DNA of 64,000 nucleotides from Phyllobacterium lublinensis (GTDB lineage Bacteria; Pseudomonadota; Alphaproteobacteria; Rhizobiales; Rhizobiaceae), in NCBI RefSeq assembly GCF_020164435.1, contig NZ_JAIUDQ010000009.1, positions 62,001 to 126,000 on the forward strand. Direction: 5' to 3'. The notes beneath the pieces were generated by a model that was not told the DNA's origin, made no database searches, and saw only the letters and a program-made list of their open reading frames with translations. Positions 35,216 through 44,984 of the stretch are shown piece by piece; position 1 is the stretch's first letter, and each line of letters begins with the position of its first letter. A program made the position numbers and the translations under genes.

Positions 35216-35269
35216 ATTACTCTCCCAGCGGTATCATCCAGTGTTTGTCGCTGCTTTAGCAAGCTTGCG

Positions 35270-35974
35270 TCAAACCGTAAAATGCTCATTTGTCTTGGGG
35301 ACAATCACCTCGCTCCCGCCTCCGTCCATACCGGCGACGAACTTCTCCGGCGTCGCATCGATGATCGGGAACGAGCCGTAGTGGCATGGAATTGCCTTCG
35401 CGAACTTGAAATAGCGCCGCGCCGCAAGCGCCGCGACTGCTCCGCCCATGGTAAAGCGGTCGCCAATCGGGACGATGCCGATTTCCGGCTGGTGCAACTC
35501 ATTGATCAGGGCCATATCCGAGAAAATGTCCGTGTCACCCATATGGTAAAGCGTCGGCTCACTGTCGAAATGCAGAATGATGCCATTGGCATTGCCGAGA
35601 GAATGGGAAACCCCATCCTCGGTCATATGGGCGGACGAGTGCAGTGCATTGACATAGGTCACTGTGAAACCGTCATAGGAGACGGTGCCTCCCGTGTTCG
35701 TCGGATCGACGCGGGCGACGCCGCGGTTGTTCAGCCAAGTCACGAGATCGGCATTGCCGGTGACCAGCGCTCCGGTATCCTTGGAAAGCTGGATCGTATC
35801 ACCGACATGATCGCCGTGCCCATGCGTCAGTACAATGTGGTTGACCCCCTTGGCCGCTTCCTTGAAGTCGACGCCTTTTGCGCCGGGATTTCCGTTCAGA
35901 AACGGGTCGATCAGAATGGTGTTACCCGCGGTTTCGATGCGGAACGCCGAATGGCCGAGCCAGGTTATTTTCAT
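35270..35974 (-). CDS. UPF0173 metal-dependent hydrolase (MBL fold)
   Basis: A 234-residue metallo-beta-lactamase-fold protein starting [15 protein letters not shown], the UPF0173 signature. The di-metal motif is HGHGDHVGD (THGHGDH near 50-56), with a further histidine in NALHSSAH and an aspartate in YHMGDTDIF. The reaction is unknown. It is divergent from ruvX, and the shared promoter region holds two tandem 23-bp repeats. Confidence 0.9.
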   Translation of the reverse strand: MKITWLGHSAFRIETAGNTILIDPFLNGNPGAKGVDFKEAAKGVNHIVLTHGHGDHVGDTIQLSKDTGALVTGNADLVTWLNNRGVARVDPTNTGGTVSYDGFTVTYVNALHSSAHMTEDGVSHSLGNANGIILHFDSEPTLYHMGDTDIFSDMALINELHQPEIGIVPIGDRFTMGGAVAALAARRYFKFAKAIPCHYGSFPIIDATPEKFVAGMDGGGSEVIVPKTNEHFTV

Positions 35975-36017
35975 GATCTTATCCCTTCAAGTGCATGTGA
36001 ATCCTCGCCACAGCGCT

Positions 36018-36063
36018 TTAATACCGCTATGTGACAGACGTTAATACCGCTACGTGACGGACA
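36018..36063. repeat. Two tandem 23-bp direct repeats in the UPF0173/ruvX promoter region
   Basis: Copy 1 (36018-36040) and copy 2 (36041-36063) both begin TTAATACCGCTA and differ at three positions. They abut head to tail in the gap between the two divergent genes, in a position suited to an operator. No factor can be named. Confidence 0.75.
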
Positions 36064-36114
36064 TTGCAGATTAAAACGATCTATAGGCCGACATTTCAAG
36101 TACGGGATATCAAA

Positions 36115-36615
36115 TTGACGATACTGACGATTGAAGAACTGGAAGATCACGTCGCCGCCGGCAAGACCCTTGCTGGTCTCGACCTCGGTACGAAGACGAT
36201 CGGCATCGCCATATCGGATCTCGGTTTTTCGTTCGCCAATCCTCGCCCCGTGCTCAGGCGCAGCAAGTTCACCCATGACGCGCAGGACCTCCTGAAGGCC
36301 TTGAGCACTGATAATGTCGGCGCAATTGTGATTGGATTGCCCGTGAACATGGATGGGTCCGAGGGTCCGCGTGTGCAGGCAACCCGCGCTTTTGTCCGCA
36401 ACATGGAGAAGCTGACCGACCTGCCCTTCGTCTATTGGGACGAGCGGCTGTCGACTGTGGCCGCGGAACGCGCTCTGATCGGTATGGATGTGTCGCGGCA
36501 GAAGCGTGCCGACCGCATCGATTCAGCGGCCGCTGCCTTCATTTTGCAAGGTGCGCTCGATCGCCTGCAGAGCCTGCGTCAGGAAACGGATACCGACGGC
36601 ATTTCCTTCACATAG
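36115..36615 (+). CDS. ruvX: RuvX/YqgF family putative Holliday junction resolvase
   Basis: A 166-residue RNase H-like nuclease of the YqgF family, implicated in pre-16S rRNA end processing and possibly Holliday junction resolution. The catalytic first strand is [30 protein letters not shown] and YWDERLST follow, and the last acidic residue is in [15 protein letters not shown] 36115 gives a family-like length; a TTG at 36064 is an alternative and no ATG fits. The 3' end overlaps the convergent DUF6105 gene by 37 bases. Confidence 0.88.
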   Translation: MTILTIEELEDHVAAGKTLAGLDLGTKTIGIAISDLGFSFANPRPVLRRSKFTHDAQDLLKALSTDNVGAIVIGLPVNMDGSEGPRVQATRAFVRNMEKLTDLPFVYWDERLSTVAAERALIGMDVSRQKRADRIDSAAAAFILQGALDRLQSLRQETDTDGISFT

Positions 36616-36902
36616 GAAGCGCGTGCTGCACGCCATGCCTTTGCCCAGGCGATGATTTGCCGGCGGCGGCGGAATGCGATGAGGCACAGGACCAGGCCGG
36701 TATCGACGATGCAAGCGCGCGCAACCAGCGGTGGAATACTCTCTGGCGCGATCCCCAGCGCATTGCCGTAAATCCTGAAAACCAGGTCATGCATGTCGCG
36801 GCTGAAAAAATACATGCCCATGCTCAGATCGTAGTAGGACAGGAAGTACCATCCCCACAAGAAGCCCAGCGGTCCCGCCCAGAAAATCAGGAAGCTGCGC
36901 AT
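36579..36902 (-). CDS. DUF6105 family membrane protein
   Basis: A 107-residue inner-membrane protein starting [25 protein letters not shown], with one hydrophobic span at the start and a second near 66-80 ([17 protein letters not shown]) followed by a positively charged stretch [14 protein letters not shown]. The sequence matches the small DUF6105 family of Hyphomicrobiales. GAGGAG precedes the ATG. Function unknown. Confidence 0.8.
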   Translation of the reverse strand: MRSFLIFWAGPLGFLWGWYFLSYYDLSMGMYFFSRDMHDLVFRIYGNALGIAPESIPPLVARACIVDTGLVLCLIAFRRRRQIIAWAKAWRAARASYVKEMPSVSVS

Positions 36903-37442
36903 TCAGTTTCTCCTCGTTCGGATGGACATCATCATTTTTTCTTAACCCTGCGTTTTTGCAGTGCATTTTCGACTGTTAGTGATATCGTTTAAGAAGCGAA
37001 CGGCAACGTAAACCGTTTGTTAAGGTTAATTTACGAAAATTTAATTCAAATTGAACGTATTAGCGAGCCCCCTTTCGAGCCGGGGATGCAATTTTCTGGT
37101 GCCTGATCGGAATTTTTTGGCAAAACGGTACGATGCACGCGATGCGTGCACCGTGTGCCAAGTCAGATGATCATGACCAACCTGGGATCCGTTGAAATTC
37201 GACGTCACGACGCGCCGAGAATGTTGATTTTCGAGAATCGGAGCGCAGTGAGCCTATGGCTCATGAGCACCGGCGCACGGTAAGAACGCCCTTTGGACGG
37301 TCATGGAGCGAATATCTACAGAGCCCTAGTTGTATCGACCTATCTTTTGCGAAAGCGAATGCGCGCCTTGGCGCATGCGTACGGGAATAACCCTCGTCGC
37401 GCTAACCACGCAGACACCTCATCAGAGGGCCCCCAATCAAGG
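36903..37442. other. 540-base gap at the left edge of an accessory patch
   Basis: No frame I can support lies here. A palindromic GATGCACGC/GCGTGCACC stretch occurs near 37132-37152. The gap precedes the stop of the TctC-type gene and, with the IS630 remnant on its other side, may mark one border of an inserted segment. Confidence 0.45.
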
Positions 37443-38375
37443 CTAGACACTGGCGGTTTTCATGAGTCGCGCCGTAACTTCACTCTCGCTTTCCACGAAA
37501 CGCACGAACTCGGGTTGCGTCATGCTCATTGGCTCGCCTCCGTGTTTAGCGATCCACTCGCGCAGATCCGGCCTGGTGAGCATGCTCCCTATGTCATTCG
37601 CAAGCTTGTCAACCACGCCGGTCGGAGTGCCAGCCGGCACCCACATTCCATACCAAATAGGGAAGTCGAATCTGGCGACGATCGCCTCCGCGATAGTCGG
37701 TACCTCCCGGAGCAAGGTTGAGCGGCGAGCGGTACTCACCCCCAGCGCAATTAGTGTGCCCTCATGAATGTGGGGAAGAGCAAGAGAGATTGGCACCAAA
37801 TAGTACGTGAAGCGCCCCGCGATCGCGTTGGCGATCGTATCGGCATTGGAATCGCTCGGTGACGGGGGCATATGCAGCGCCTTGATTCCGACCGCTTGAT
37901 TGAATTTCTCGACTCCAACATGTGTGCCGGTGCCTATACCAGTGGATCCAAACTTGAGCTCACCAGGCTTCGCCTTCGCCGCCGCAATAAGTCCGTCGAC
38001 GGTGGTGACGCCGGTCGCCTTGCCTGTGACGAGCACGTAGGCTTGCCTTGTAAGCGAAATGACCGGAATGAAATCCTTCAACGGATCATACTGGAGGTCT
38101 TTCAAGAGCGCCGCACTGTATGCCTGAGCATTGGTGTTGATCAGCAACGTGTGGCCGTCGGCCAGTGACTTCGCGACCTGGGCCGGGCCCGCAGTGGCTC
38201 CCGCACCTGTGACGTTCTCCACCGTCACCGGTTGACCCCACAGCTCAGAAAGCTTCGGGGCGAGGACGCGGGCCAACAGATCAGGCCCACCGCCGGCCCC
38301 GAACGGCTCAATTATGCGTACCGCCTTGGCCGGATAGTCTCGTGCGGACGCCCTCAGATTTGTTGCACTTCTCAT
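37443..38375 (-). CDS. Tripartite tricarboxylate transporter substrate-binding (Bug/TctC) protein lacking a signal peptide
   Basis: A 310-residue Bug-type solute-binding protein. The family core YPAKAVRIIEPFGAGGGPDLLAR begins at about residue 14, followed by VENVTGAGATAG and the C-terminal WYGMWVPAGTP. Normal members carry a 25-residue Sec signal before this point; here the start MRSATNLRASARD (GAGGAT upstream) has none, nor does the possible extension to 38420. No tctA or tctB genes are near. It is probably an exapted or decaying orphan. It sits next to a transposase remnant. Confidence 0.8.
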   Translation of the reverse strand: MRSATNLRASARDYPAKAVRIIEPFGAGGGPDLLARVLAPKLSELWGQPVTVENVTGAGATAGPAQVAKSLADGHTLLINTNAQAYSAALLKDLQYDPLKDFIPVISLTRQAYVLVTGKATGVTTVDGLIAAAKAKPGELKFGSTGIGTGTHVGVEKFNQAVGIKALHMPPSPSDSNADTIANAIAGRFTYYLVPISLALPHIHEGTLIALGVSTARRSTLLREVPTIAEAIVARFDFPIWYGMWVPAGTPTGVVDKLANDIGSMLTRPDLREWIAKHGGEPMSMTQPEFVRFVESESEVTARLMKTASV

Positions 38376-38472
38376 CGTATCCTCATATCGGCACAGCCGA
38401 CTGGAAATAGTAAAAAGCAACGCAATTGATCGAAGCGGTCAGTCCCAGCCTAACACAAGATGTCTTAATTCG

Positions 38473-38580
38473 GTCATCGATCTGCAGACCGCCATCAACT
38501 GCTATCTCGCCGAGCGCAACCGACAACCCAAATCGTCCGTTTGGAACACCGACCCGACGACATCATCGCCGCCGTCAAGT
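38473..38580 (+). pseudogene. IS630-family transposase C-terminal remnant
   Basis: Plus-strand translation from 38473 gives VIDLQTAINCYLAERN, then KSSVWNTDP, which matches the C-terminus typical of IS630 transposases (DLQ-AIN-(R/C)-(F/Y)-LAE-N then K-x-(F/V)-W-T-x-DP). A one-base shift after the DP is needed to continue with DDIIAAVK, the next conserved stretch. The frame then ends without the usual tail. Only about 36 residues survive, with no start, catalytic DDE or terminal repeats. Confidence 0.75.
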
Positions 38581-38593
38581 CACCGACTGTCCA

Positions 38594-40243
38594 CTAGTTG
38601 GCTGAGGGATAAAGCGAATTGACGATGCTCTTGGCGTTATGGCGTGCATCGAGCATGCCGTAGGTCGTGCGCCACTGTCCGCCAAGTCGCGTTTCGATGA
38701 ACGCGTCCGCGATGTCCTCCGACTGGAGATACCGCAATTCGGCACCGGCCGCCGCAAGGGCAAGCTGTTCCGTCAGGATCCGTGCCGCACCCTCGTCGTT
38801 TTCGGCAACGCGCATGGCGGCACGCAGGACTTCGACAGTGCCCTGCCCGCCGCGTCCGAGTTGTGCGCCGATCCAGTTCAGGACCTCATCGAAGAGCTGC
38901 GGTCCCCGCTTGAGCACCCGCAGCACGTCCAGGGCCATGACATTGCCCGATCCTTCCCAGATCGCATTGACCGGTGCTTCGCGATAGAAGCGGGCAAGAT
39001 TACCCTCCTCGATGTAGCCATTGCCGCCAAGGCATTCCATCGCCTCGTAGAGCATGGCCGGGGCAATCTTCGCGACCCAATACTTGACGACGGGCGTCAT
39101 GACGCGGGCAAACGCTGCTTCGCCGCGGTCCCTTGCGGCGTTGTCGAACGCCCGCGCCAGTCGAAGCGACAAGGCCGTTGCACCGGCAACGTCAAGTGCC
39201 ATATCGGCGAGAACCCGCAGCATCAGCGGTTTGTCGATCAGCGGACCATCAAAGACGATGCGATGGCGCGCATGGTGAACCGCCTCGGCAAGCCCGACCC
39301 GCATCAACCCGGCGGAGGCGACGGCGCAGTCAAGCCGGGTCAGGGTCACCATGTCGATGATTGTCTTCACGCCGTCACCCGGATTGCCAACCATCTGGCC
39401 CAGCGCATTGTCGAACTCGACCTCGGACGACGCATTGGAACGGTTGCCGAGTTTTTCCTTCAGGCGCTGGAACCGAAAGCCGTTTGAGGACCCGTTCGGC
39501 AGGATGCGCGGCACGAGGAAACAGGAAAGGCCCTCGCGCGCCTGCGCCAGGATGAGGAAAGCATCCGACATCGGCGCAGACATGAACCATTTGTGGCCGG
39601 TGATCCGGTAAAAGCCGCTACCCGCCGGTTCAGCTCGCGTCGTATTGGTGTGAACGTCCGTACCGCCCTGCTTCTCGGTCATGCCCATGCCGAGGGTCAG
39701 GCTCGCCTTCTTCGCAGGCGGTTTGTTGCCCGAGTCATATTTGCGCGGCAGGATCAGCGGCGACCACTCGCGATAGAGTGTGGGCGCAGCCATGAGCGCA
39801 GCCAGCGATGCGCTCGTCATGGTCAGCGGACACAGATGCCCGCACTCCAGCTGGGCCGTGAGATAGAACCGAGCCGCGCGTGCCTGATGGCGTATCGCCG
39901 ATTCCGGCGTGCCGTCTTCCCAGATCGACGAATGCAGTCCCTGTGCCACCGACCGGCGCATCAGCGCATGATAGGCGGGGTGATAGTCGACAACGTCAAT
40001 CCGATGCCCCTGACGGTCGTGGGTGCGCAGTTTCGGCGCTTCGGTATTGGCGAGCCGGGCTAGATCCTGCGCATCGCCAGACAACACGAAACGACCGCCC
40101 TGCTCCAGTTCGGTGCGCGTGGTCTGGGGAAACCGCTTGGTGATCTGCATCAACAACGGATCACCGAGATAGGCATTGAGGCCGATCATCGAAGGCGTCT
40201 GGTTGAGAACGTCATGGGTTTTCAAGAAACTGTCCTGTTTCAC
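38594..40243 (-). CDS. aidB: Acyl-CoA dehydrogenase of the AidB type
   Basis: A 549-residue flavoprotein of the AidB branch. The AidB-type N-terminus THDVLNQTPSMIGLNAYLGDP is present, with the acyl-CoA dehydrogenase core (GMGMTEKQGGTDVHTN; MECLGGNGYIEEG) and the long C-terminal helical domain. E. coli AidB binds DNA and FAD and is part of the adaptive response to alkylation. No LexA or Ada site was seen upstream. The start is GTG 40243, because the conserved THDV lies before the first ATG; no clear ribosome binding site supports it. Confidence 0.88.
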   Translation of the reverse strand: MKQDSFLKTHDVLNQTPSMIGLNAYLGDPLLMQITKRFPQTTRTELEQGGRFVLSGDAQDLARLANTEAPKLRTHDRQGHRIDVVDYHPAYHALMRRSVAQGLHSSIWEDGTPESAIRHQARAARFYLTAQLECGHLCPLTMTSASLAALMAAPTLYREWSPLILPRKYDSGNKPPAKKASLTLGMGMTEKQGGTDVHTNTTRAEPAGSGFYRITGHKWFMSAPMSDAFLILAQAREGLSCFLVPRILPNGSSNGFRFQRLKEKLGNRSNASSEVEFDNALGQMVGNPGDGVKTIIDMVTLTRLDCAVASAGLMRVGLAEAVHHARHRIVFDGPLIDKPLMLRVLADMALDVAGATALSLRLARAFDNAARDRGEAAFARVMTPVVKYWVAKIAPAMLYEAMECLGGNGYIEEGNLARFYREAPVNAIWEGSGNVMALDVLRVLKRGPQLFDEVLNWIGAQLGRGGQGTVEVLRAAMRVAENDEGAARILTEQLALAAAGAELRYLQSEDIADAFIETRLGGQWRTTYGMLDARHNAKSIVNSLYPSAN

Positions 40244-40480
40244 ATTTCAATGTTCGCGCTGTAGCCACGGCCCTGGCAACGCATTCAACTCTTTATGGGG
40301 TGAAGATTCTGACAAGCGGTTAATGCGCGCAGTATATGGACTCCGATGCCATAGTCGATATTCATCATTGCAATCGTTTTGCACTTTCAGTTTTTCGCAC
40401 CATTTTCTTGGAAAACTGGGATCCAGGTGGCCCCCGGCGCTTGCGGGGCCGCGGCTTGAAGCTTATAGGGGGGACTTGAC

Positions 40481-41446
40481 ATGACATCAGAAACGCTCCC
40501 CCTCCTGTTTCCCCATCGCCACTTGCTTGGCATCAAGGGTCTTTCCCCGCAAGACATTGTACAACTGCTCGACCTCGCCGAAAGCGAAATCGCCGTTTCG
40601 CGCCAGCCGGAAAAGAAGAAGAGCGTCTTGCGCGGCCGCACCCAGATCAATCTTTTCTTCGAAGCGTCGACGCGCACGCAATCATCTTTCGAGCTGGCCG
40701 GCAAACGTCTTGGCGCCGATGTGATGAACATGTCCGTCGGCAATTCGTCGGTGAAGAAAGGCGAAACGCTGATCGACACGGCGATGACGCTCAATGCCAT
40801 GCGGCCCGACATCCTGATCATCCGCCACTCATCCGCCGGCGCTGCAGCGCTTCTGGCGCAAAAGGTCGGCTGCTCCGTGGTGAATGCGGGCGATGGCGCG
40901 CATGAACATCCGACGCAGGCCCTCCTCGATGCCCTCACCATTCGCCGCGCCAAGGGCAAGGTCGCACGGCTGATCGTCACGATCTGTGGTGACGTGCTGC
41001 ACTCCCGGGTCGCGCGCTCGAACATCATCCTGCTCAACGCTCTTGGCGCACGCGTTCGCGTGGTTGCCCCCTCGACGCTGCTACCGTCCGGCATTGCGCA
41101 TATGGGTGCCGAGGTGTTCCACAAGATGGAAGACGGCCTGAAAGATGCCGACGTCGTCATGATGCTGCGCCTGCAGCGCGAGCGCATGGCGGGCTCTTTT
41201 GTTCCTTCCGTGCGCGAATATTTCCGCTATCACGGCCTTGACCGCGAAAAACTCAAATATGCCAAGCCCGACGCTATCGTCATGCACCCGGGTCCGATGA
41301 ATCGCGGCGTGGAAATCGCCTCCGACGTGGCTGATGGCGTCCAGAGCGTCATTCAGGAACAGGTCGAGATGGGTGTTGCCGTGCGCATGGCGGTGATGGA
41401 AGCGCTGCTCGACCAGCGCCGCAATGCTGAGGGAGTAGCAGGATGA
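40481..41446 (+). CDS. pyrB: Aspartate carbamoyltransferase
   Basis: PyrB condenses carbamoyl phosphate and aspartate, the first committed step of pyrimidine synthesis. The carbamoyl-phosphate motif STRTQSS (S63, T64, R65, T66) and the HPTQALLD motif are intact in 321 residues. The 3' end overlaps the next gene by four bases (ATGA). GGGGGGA lies 6 bases before the ATG. A GC-rich stem (GGCCCC/GGGGCC) about 40 bases ahead could contribute to control. Confidence 0.95.
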   Translation: MTSETLPLLFPHRHLLGIKGLSPQDIVQLLDLAESEIAVSRQPEKKKSVLRGRTQINLFFEASTRTQSSFELAGKRLGADVMNMSVGNSSVKKGETLIDTAMTLNAMRPDILIIRHSSAGAAALLAQKVGCSVVNAGDGAHEHPTQALLDALTIRRAKGKVARLIVTICGDVLHSRVARSNIILLNALGARVRVVAPSTLLPSGIAHMGAEVFHKMEDGLKDADVVMMLRLQRERMAGSFVPSVREYFRYHGLDREKLKYAKPDAIVMHPGPMNRGVEIASDVADGVQSVIQEQVEMGVAVRMAVMEALLDQRRNAEGVAG

Positions 41447-42729
41447 GCACCACCGTTCTGCACAATGCCCGCATTGTCGACCCCTCACGCAATCTGGATG
41501 AGCCCGGAACGCTGATCATAAAGAACGACAAGATCGTCGCCAGCGGCGCCGATGCCCGCAACCAGGGCATGCCCGAAGGTGCTACCGTCATCGATTGCCG
41601 CGGGAAAGCCGTGCTTCCGGGCCTCGTCGACGCGCGCGTCTTCATCGGTGAACCCGGCGCCGAGCACCGCGAAACCATCGCCTCCGCCAGCCATGCGGCG
41701 GCCGCTGGCGGTGTGACCTCGATGATCATGATGCCGGACACGGATCCTGTGATCGACAATGTCGCGCTCGTCGAGTTCGTGATGCGGACGGCGCGCGATA
41801 CCGCTGTCGTCAACGTCCATCCGGCGGCGGCTGTCACCAAGGGCCTGCAGGGCGAGGAGATGACCGAGATCGGGCTGCTGCGCGAAGCTGGCGCCGTTGC
41901 GATTTCGGAGGGCCGCCATTCGATCGCCAATTCGCAACTGATGCGCCGCGCGCTCACCTATGCCCGCGACTTCGGTGTCGTCCTTGCCCACGAAGCGCGC
42001 GATCCTCATCTCGGCATTACCGGCGTGATGAACGAGGGCCTCTATGCGAGTTGGCTCGGTCTTTCCGGCGCCCCGCGCGAAGCGGAAGTCATTCCGCTGG
42101 AGCGCGACATGCGTCTTGCGGCGCTCACGCAAGGCGCCTACCACGCGGCGCAAATTTCGACGGCCATGTCGGCCGAGGTGATTACCCGCGCCAAGCAGAA
42201 CGGGTTGAACGTCACCTCCGCCGTATCGATCAATCATCTCTCGCTCAACGAGAATGACATTGGCGAATTTCGTACCTTCTTCCGTTTGGAGCCACCGCTG
42301 CGCCTCGAAGAGGATCGACTCGCCATGGTGGAAGCGCTTCGCGATGGCACGATCGACATCATCGTTTCGGCGCACGATCCGCAGGACGTCGATACGAAGC
42401 GCCTGCCCTTCGCCGACGCTGCAGCGGGTGCCATTGGACTGGAAACGCTGCTCGGAGCAGCCCTTCGCCTCTATCACAATGGCGATGTGCCACTGCTGCG
42501 CATCATCGAGGCAATGTCGAGCGCACCGGCCCGGATTTTCGGCCTCGATGCAGGTTCACTGCGACCGGGATCGGCGGCGGATATGACCATAGTCGATCTT
42601 GACGAACCATGGGTTGTGAAGGAAGAAGACTTGCGGTCGCGTTCCAAGAACAGCTGTTTTGAGGGTGCGCGTTTTCAAGGTCGGGTCGTTCAAACATTCG
42701 TCGCAGGAAAGTCAGTATTCACCCTCTGA
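41443..42729 (+). CDS. pyrC: Dihydroorotase-like protein, probable non-catalytic PyrC'/PyrX
   Basis: The 428-residue protein has the overall class-I dihydroorotase fold and conserved parts such as [11 protein letters not shown] and [18 protein letters not shown]. The metal-binding DxHxH of active enzymes is replaced by D63-A-R-V-F67, so both histidines are gone. In Pseudomonas, catalytically dead PyrC' proteins encoded next to pyrB hold the ATCase complex together; the same role is likely here. A separate active pyrC would then be needed elsewhere in the genome. Translationally coupled to pyrB. Confidence 0.85.
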   Translation: MSTTVLHNARIVDPSRNLDEPGTLIIKNDKIVASGADARNQGMPEGATVIDCRGKAVLPGLVDARVFIGEPGAEHRETIASASHAAAAGGVTSMIMMPDTDPVIDNVALVEFVMRTARDTAVVNVHPAAAVTKGLQGEEMTEIGLLREAGAVAISEGRHSIANSQLMRRALTYARDFGVVLAHEARDPHLGITGVMNEGLYASWLGLSGAPREAEVIPLERDMRLAALTQGAYHAAQISTAMSAEVITRAKQNGLNVTSAVSINHLSLNENDIGEFRTFFRLEPPLRLEEDRLAMVEALRDGTIDIIVSAHDPQDVDTKRLPFADAAAGAIGLETLLGAALRLYHNGDVPLLRIIEAMSSAPARIFGLDAGSLRPGSAADMTIVDLDEPWVVKEEDLRSRSKNSCFEGARFQGRVVQTFVAGKSVFTL

Positions 42730-42749
42730 AGTGATCAAAAGGATCATGC

Positions 42750-43364
42750 ATGTCGGAATTCTTCAACGGGCAAGCAGGATTTCCGCTTCTCCTGTTCGCG
42801 CTCGCCTTTGGCTACCTGCTCGGTTCCATTCCCTTTGGCCTCATCCTGACGCGCATGGCCGGGCTAGGTGACGTGCGCAGCATAGGCTCCGGCAATATTG
42901 GAGCCACGAACGTCCTGCGTACGGGCAACAAGAAACTTGCTGCGGCAACGCTGCTGCTTGATATGCTGAAGGGCACAGCCGCCGTCCTGATCGCCGGCAT
43001 CGCTGCACCGGAAGCCGCGATTGTTGCGGGCCTCGGCGCCTTTCTCGGTCACATTTTTCCAGTTTGGCTGAAGTTCAAGGGTGGTAAGGGCGTTGCCACC
43101 TATCTCGGCGTGTTGCTCGGTCTTTTCTGGAAGGGTGCATTAATCTTCGCGGCCGTCTGGCTGATCGTGGCATATGTAACGCGTTATTCCTCGCTTGCGG
43201 CCCTCATCAGTGCAGTCGTGGTCCCCATCGCTCTCTATTGTATCGGTTTGCATCAGATCGCCGCGCTGTTCGTGATCCTGACTATCATCGTCTTCATCAA
43301 GCACCGGGCCAACATCCAGCGTCTTGTCTCCGGCACGGAAGGCAAGATAGGATCCAAGGGGTGA
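42750..43364 (+). CDS. plsY: Acyl-phosphate:glycerol-3-phosphate acyltransferase PlsY
   Basis: PlsY uses acyl-phosphate to make lysophosphatidic acid, starting phospholipid synthesis. The three loop motifs [25 protein letters not shown] and KGGKGVAT are intact among about five membrane spans in 204 residues. It follows the pyrC-like gene by 20 bases and overlaps dprA by four bases (GTGA), so all four genes from pyrB to dprA may be co-transcribed. Confidence 0.93.
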   Translation: MSEFFNGQAGFPLLLFALAFGYLLGSIPFGLILTRMAGLGDVRSIGSGNIGATNVLRTGNKKLAAATLLLDMLKGTAAVLIAGIAAPEAAIVAGLGAFLGHIFPVWLKFKGGKGVATYLGVLLGLFWKGALIFAAVWLIVAYVTRYSSLAALISAVVVPIALYCIGLHQIAALFVILTIIVFIKHRANIQRLVSGTEGKIGSKG

Positions 43365-44488
43365 ATGAAGGGAAAGGCATACGCCTTTCCGACAGCCAGC
43401 GGCTGAGCTGGCTGCGCCTTATCCGCAGTGAAAATGTGGGACCGGCGACGTTCCGCGACCTGATTGCCCATTGTGGCTCGGCCGCCGACGCTCTCGAGAT
43501 GCTGCCAGAACTCGTGCGGCGCGGCGGCGCGGGGCGACCTGTCCGCATCGCCAGCCTTGCCGAAGCCGAACGCGAATTGCAGGCCGCGGCACGCATGGGG
43601 GCTGCATTCGTCGGGATAGGTGAGCCGGAATATCCGCCGTACCTCAGGCAATGCGACAATCCCCCGCCGCTGGTCGCGGTCAAGGGTAACCGCGATGTCT
43701 TCCGGCTTCCGCCCGTGGCCATTGTTGGCGCGCGCAATGCCTCCTTGGTCGGCATCAAATTCGCCCGCACGATTGCAAGGCAACTTGGTGAAGCTGGCTT
43801 TGCGATCATTTCCGGCCTTGCACGAGGAATCGACACGGCCGCCCACGAGGCGAGCCTTGACCATGGTACTGTGGCGGTCATGGCCGGAGGTCTCGACCTG
43901 CCCTACCCTCCCGAGAACCTGGCTCTCTACAATGCCATAAGTGCTCGCTTTGGCGCAGTCATCAGCGAAATGCCGTTTGGATGGGAGCCCCGCGCCAAGG
44001 ATTTTCCGCGGCGCAACCGCATCGTCGCAGCCCTTTCGCTCGGGTTGGTCGTGGTGGAGGCGGCGGAGCGCTCCGGTTCGCTGGTCAGTGCACGGCTCGC
44101 TGGCGAACTTGGACGGCTTGTCTTCGCAGTACCCGGCTCCCCGCTGGACCCGCGCGCAAAGGGCACAAATGGATTGTTGAAGAACGGCGCTATCGTGACC
44201 ACATGTTCCGATGACGTCATAACCGCCCTGATGCCGCTTGTTGAGCGACCTGCCACCGACGATGCCTTCCTGGCGCCGGAGTTTGATTTTCCGCCGATGA
44301 ATGTACCTGACGAATCCGACCGGGACCGCGTCGTCAATTTGCTCGGTCCCGTTCCGGTTGAAATCGATGAGCTTATCCGCACAAGCGAACTGCATCCGTC
44401 AGTGGTAATGCTGATTCTGCTGGAACTCGACCTTGCCGGTCGCCTGCAACGCCAATCAGGCGGATATGTTTCGCTTATCTACTCCTGA
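43361..44488 (+). CDS. dprA: DNA processing protein DprA
   Basis: DprA loads RecA onto incoming single-stranded DNA in natural transformation and is widely kept in non-competent bacteria. The 375-residue protein has an N-terminal helical SAM-like region, the Rossmann fold ([40 protein letters not shown]) and a C-terminal winged-helix domain ([31 protein letters not shown]). GTG 43361 overlaps the plsY stop; AAGGG adjoins it. Confidence 0.92.
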   Translation: MNEGKGIRLSDSQRLSWLRLIRSENVGPATFRDLIAHCGSAADALEMLPELVRRGGAGRPVRIASLAEAERELQAAARMGAAFVGIGEPEYPPYLRQCDNPPPLVAVKGNRDVFRLPPVAIVGARNASLVGIKFARTIARQLGEAGFAIISGLARGIDTAAHEASLDHGTVAVMAGGLDLPYPPENLALYNAISARFGAVISEMPFGWEPRAKDFPRRNRIVAALSLGLVVVEAAERSGSLVSARLAGELGRLVFAVPGSPLDPRAKGTNGLLKNGAIVTTCSDDVITALMPLVERPATDDAFLAPEFDFPPMNVPDESDRDRVVNLLGPVPVEIDELIRTSELHPSVVMLILLELDLAGRLQRQSGGYVSLIYS

Positions 44489-44656
44489 GCGGGCACCAAT
44501 ATCCTTGCGCAACTGATCACTGCTTTCAATATACGCAATCTCTATAAGATAGGCCAACATTTCCAAGCGGTTTGTTTTGGCCATTGCCCTCAATTCACCC
44601 AGCATTTGCTGAATAAATCTTGCATTTTCAGTCCGATTGATCTGACTATCACTCAT
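44456..44656 (-). CDS. Small conserved-type hypothetical protein (66 aa)
   Basis: A 66-residue helical protein starting MSDSQINRTENARFIQQMLG, with a leucine/alanine-rich amphipathic helix (LGELRAMAKTNRLEMLAYLIEIAY). GAGGAC precedes the ATG. The 3' end overlaps the convergent dprA by 33 bases. The composition and upstream half of the frame outside dprA argue for a real gene; I recognise it as a type seen in rhizobial genomes without an assigned function. Confidence 0.7.
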   Translation of the reverse strand: MSDSQINRTENARFIQQMLGELRAMAKTNRLEMLAYLIEIAYIESSDQLRKDIGARSGVDKRNISA

Positions 44657-44984
44657 AATTTCGTCCTCAAATATAAATTTTCATCAAAAATATGCGCTAT
44701 ACTTTAATGTGGGACTGCCTAATTTATACCTACTTAACCTACCGTTTTTTATACTCTAAACCGGTAAACGAGAAATGACTCGCCATGAATGCACTATAAC
44801 CTTGAACCTTGGAGAAAAATACCATTAATTGCATAAGTTCGTTGAGCAACCACCGGTTGCATTTGACGAATTTTGACGTGCAGGCCTTGACGTTATGACG
44901 AAGCCTGTTCATTTCACAGGGCCTAATCCGAAGTGAAATTAGTGCTTTTGCAATATGACAAGGGCAGGAAAGCTCAATTCTAAA
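44657..44984. other. 328-base topA promoter region with repeated TTGACG
   Basis: The left part (44660-44780) is AT-rich. Three TTGACG hexamers occur at 44863-44868, 44873-44878 and 44887-44892, the last two offering alternative -35 elements. An inverted repeat ATTTCAC (44911-44917)/GTGAAAT (44933-44939) lies closer to the topA start. No gene is seen. Confidence 0.45.

Noticed and set aside
37293..37721. 142-codon plus-strand frame
   Set aside because: Mostly antisense to the TctC-type gene; no motif.
40436..40460. GC-rich stem upstream of pyrB as a pyrimidine attenuator
   Set aside because: Six-base stem with a ten-base loop and no T tract or leader peptide; not enough for a call.
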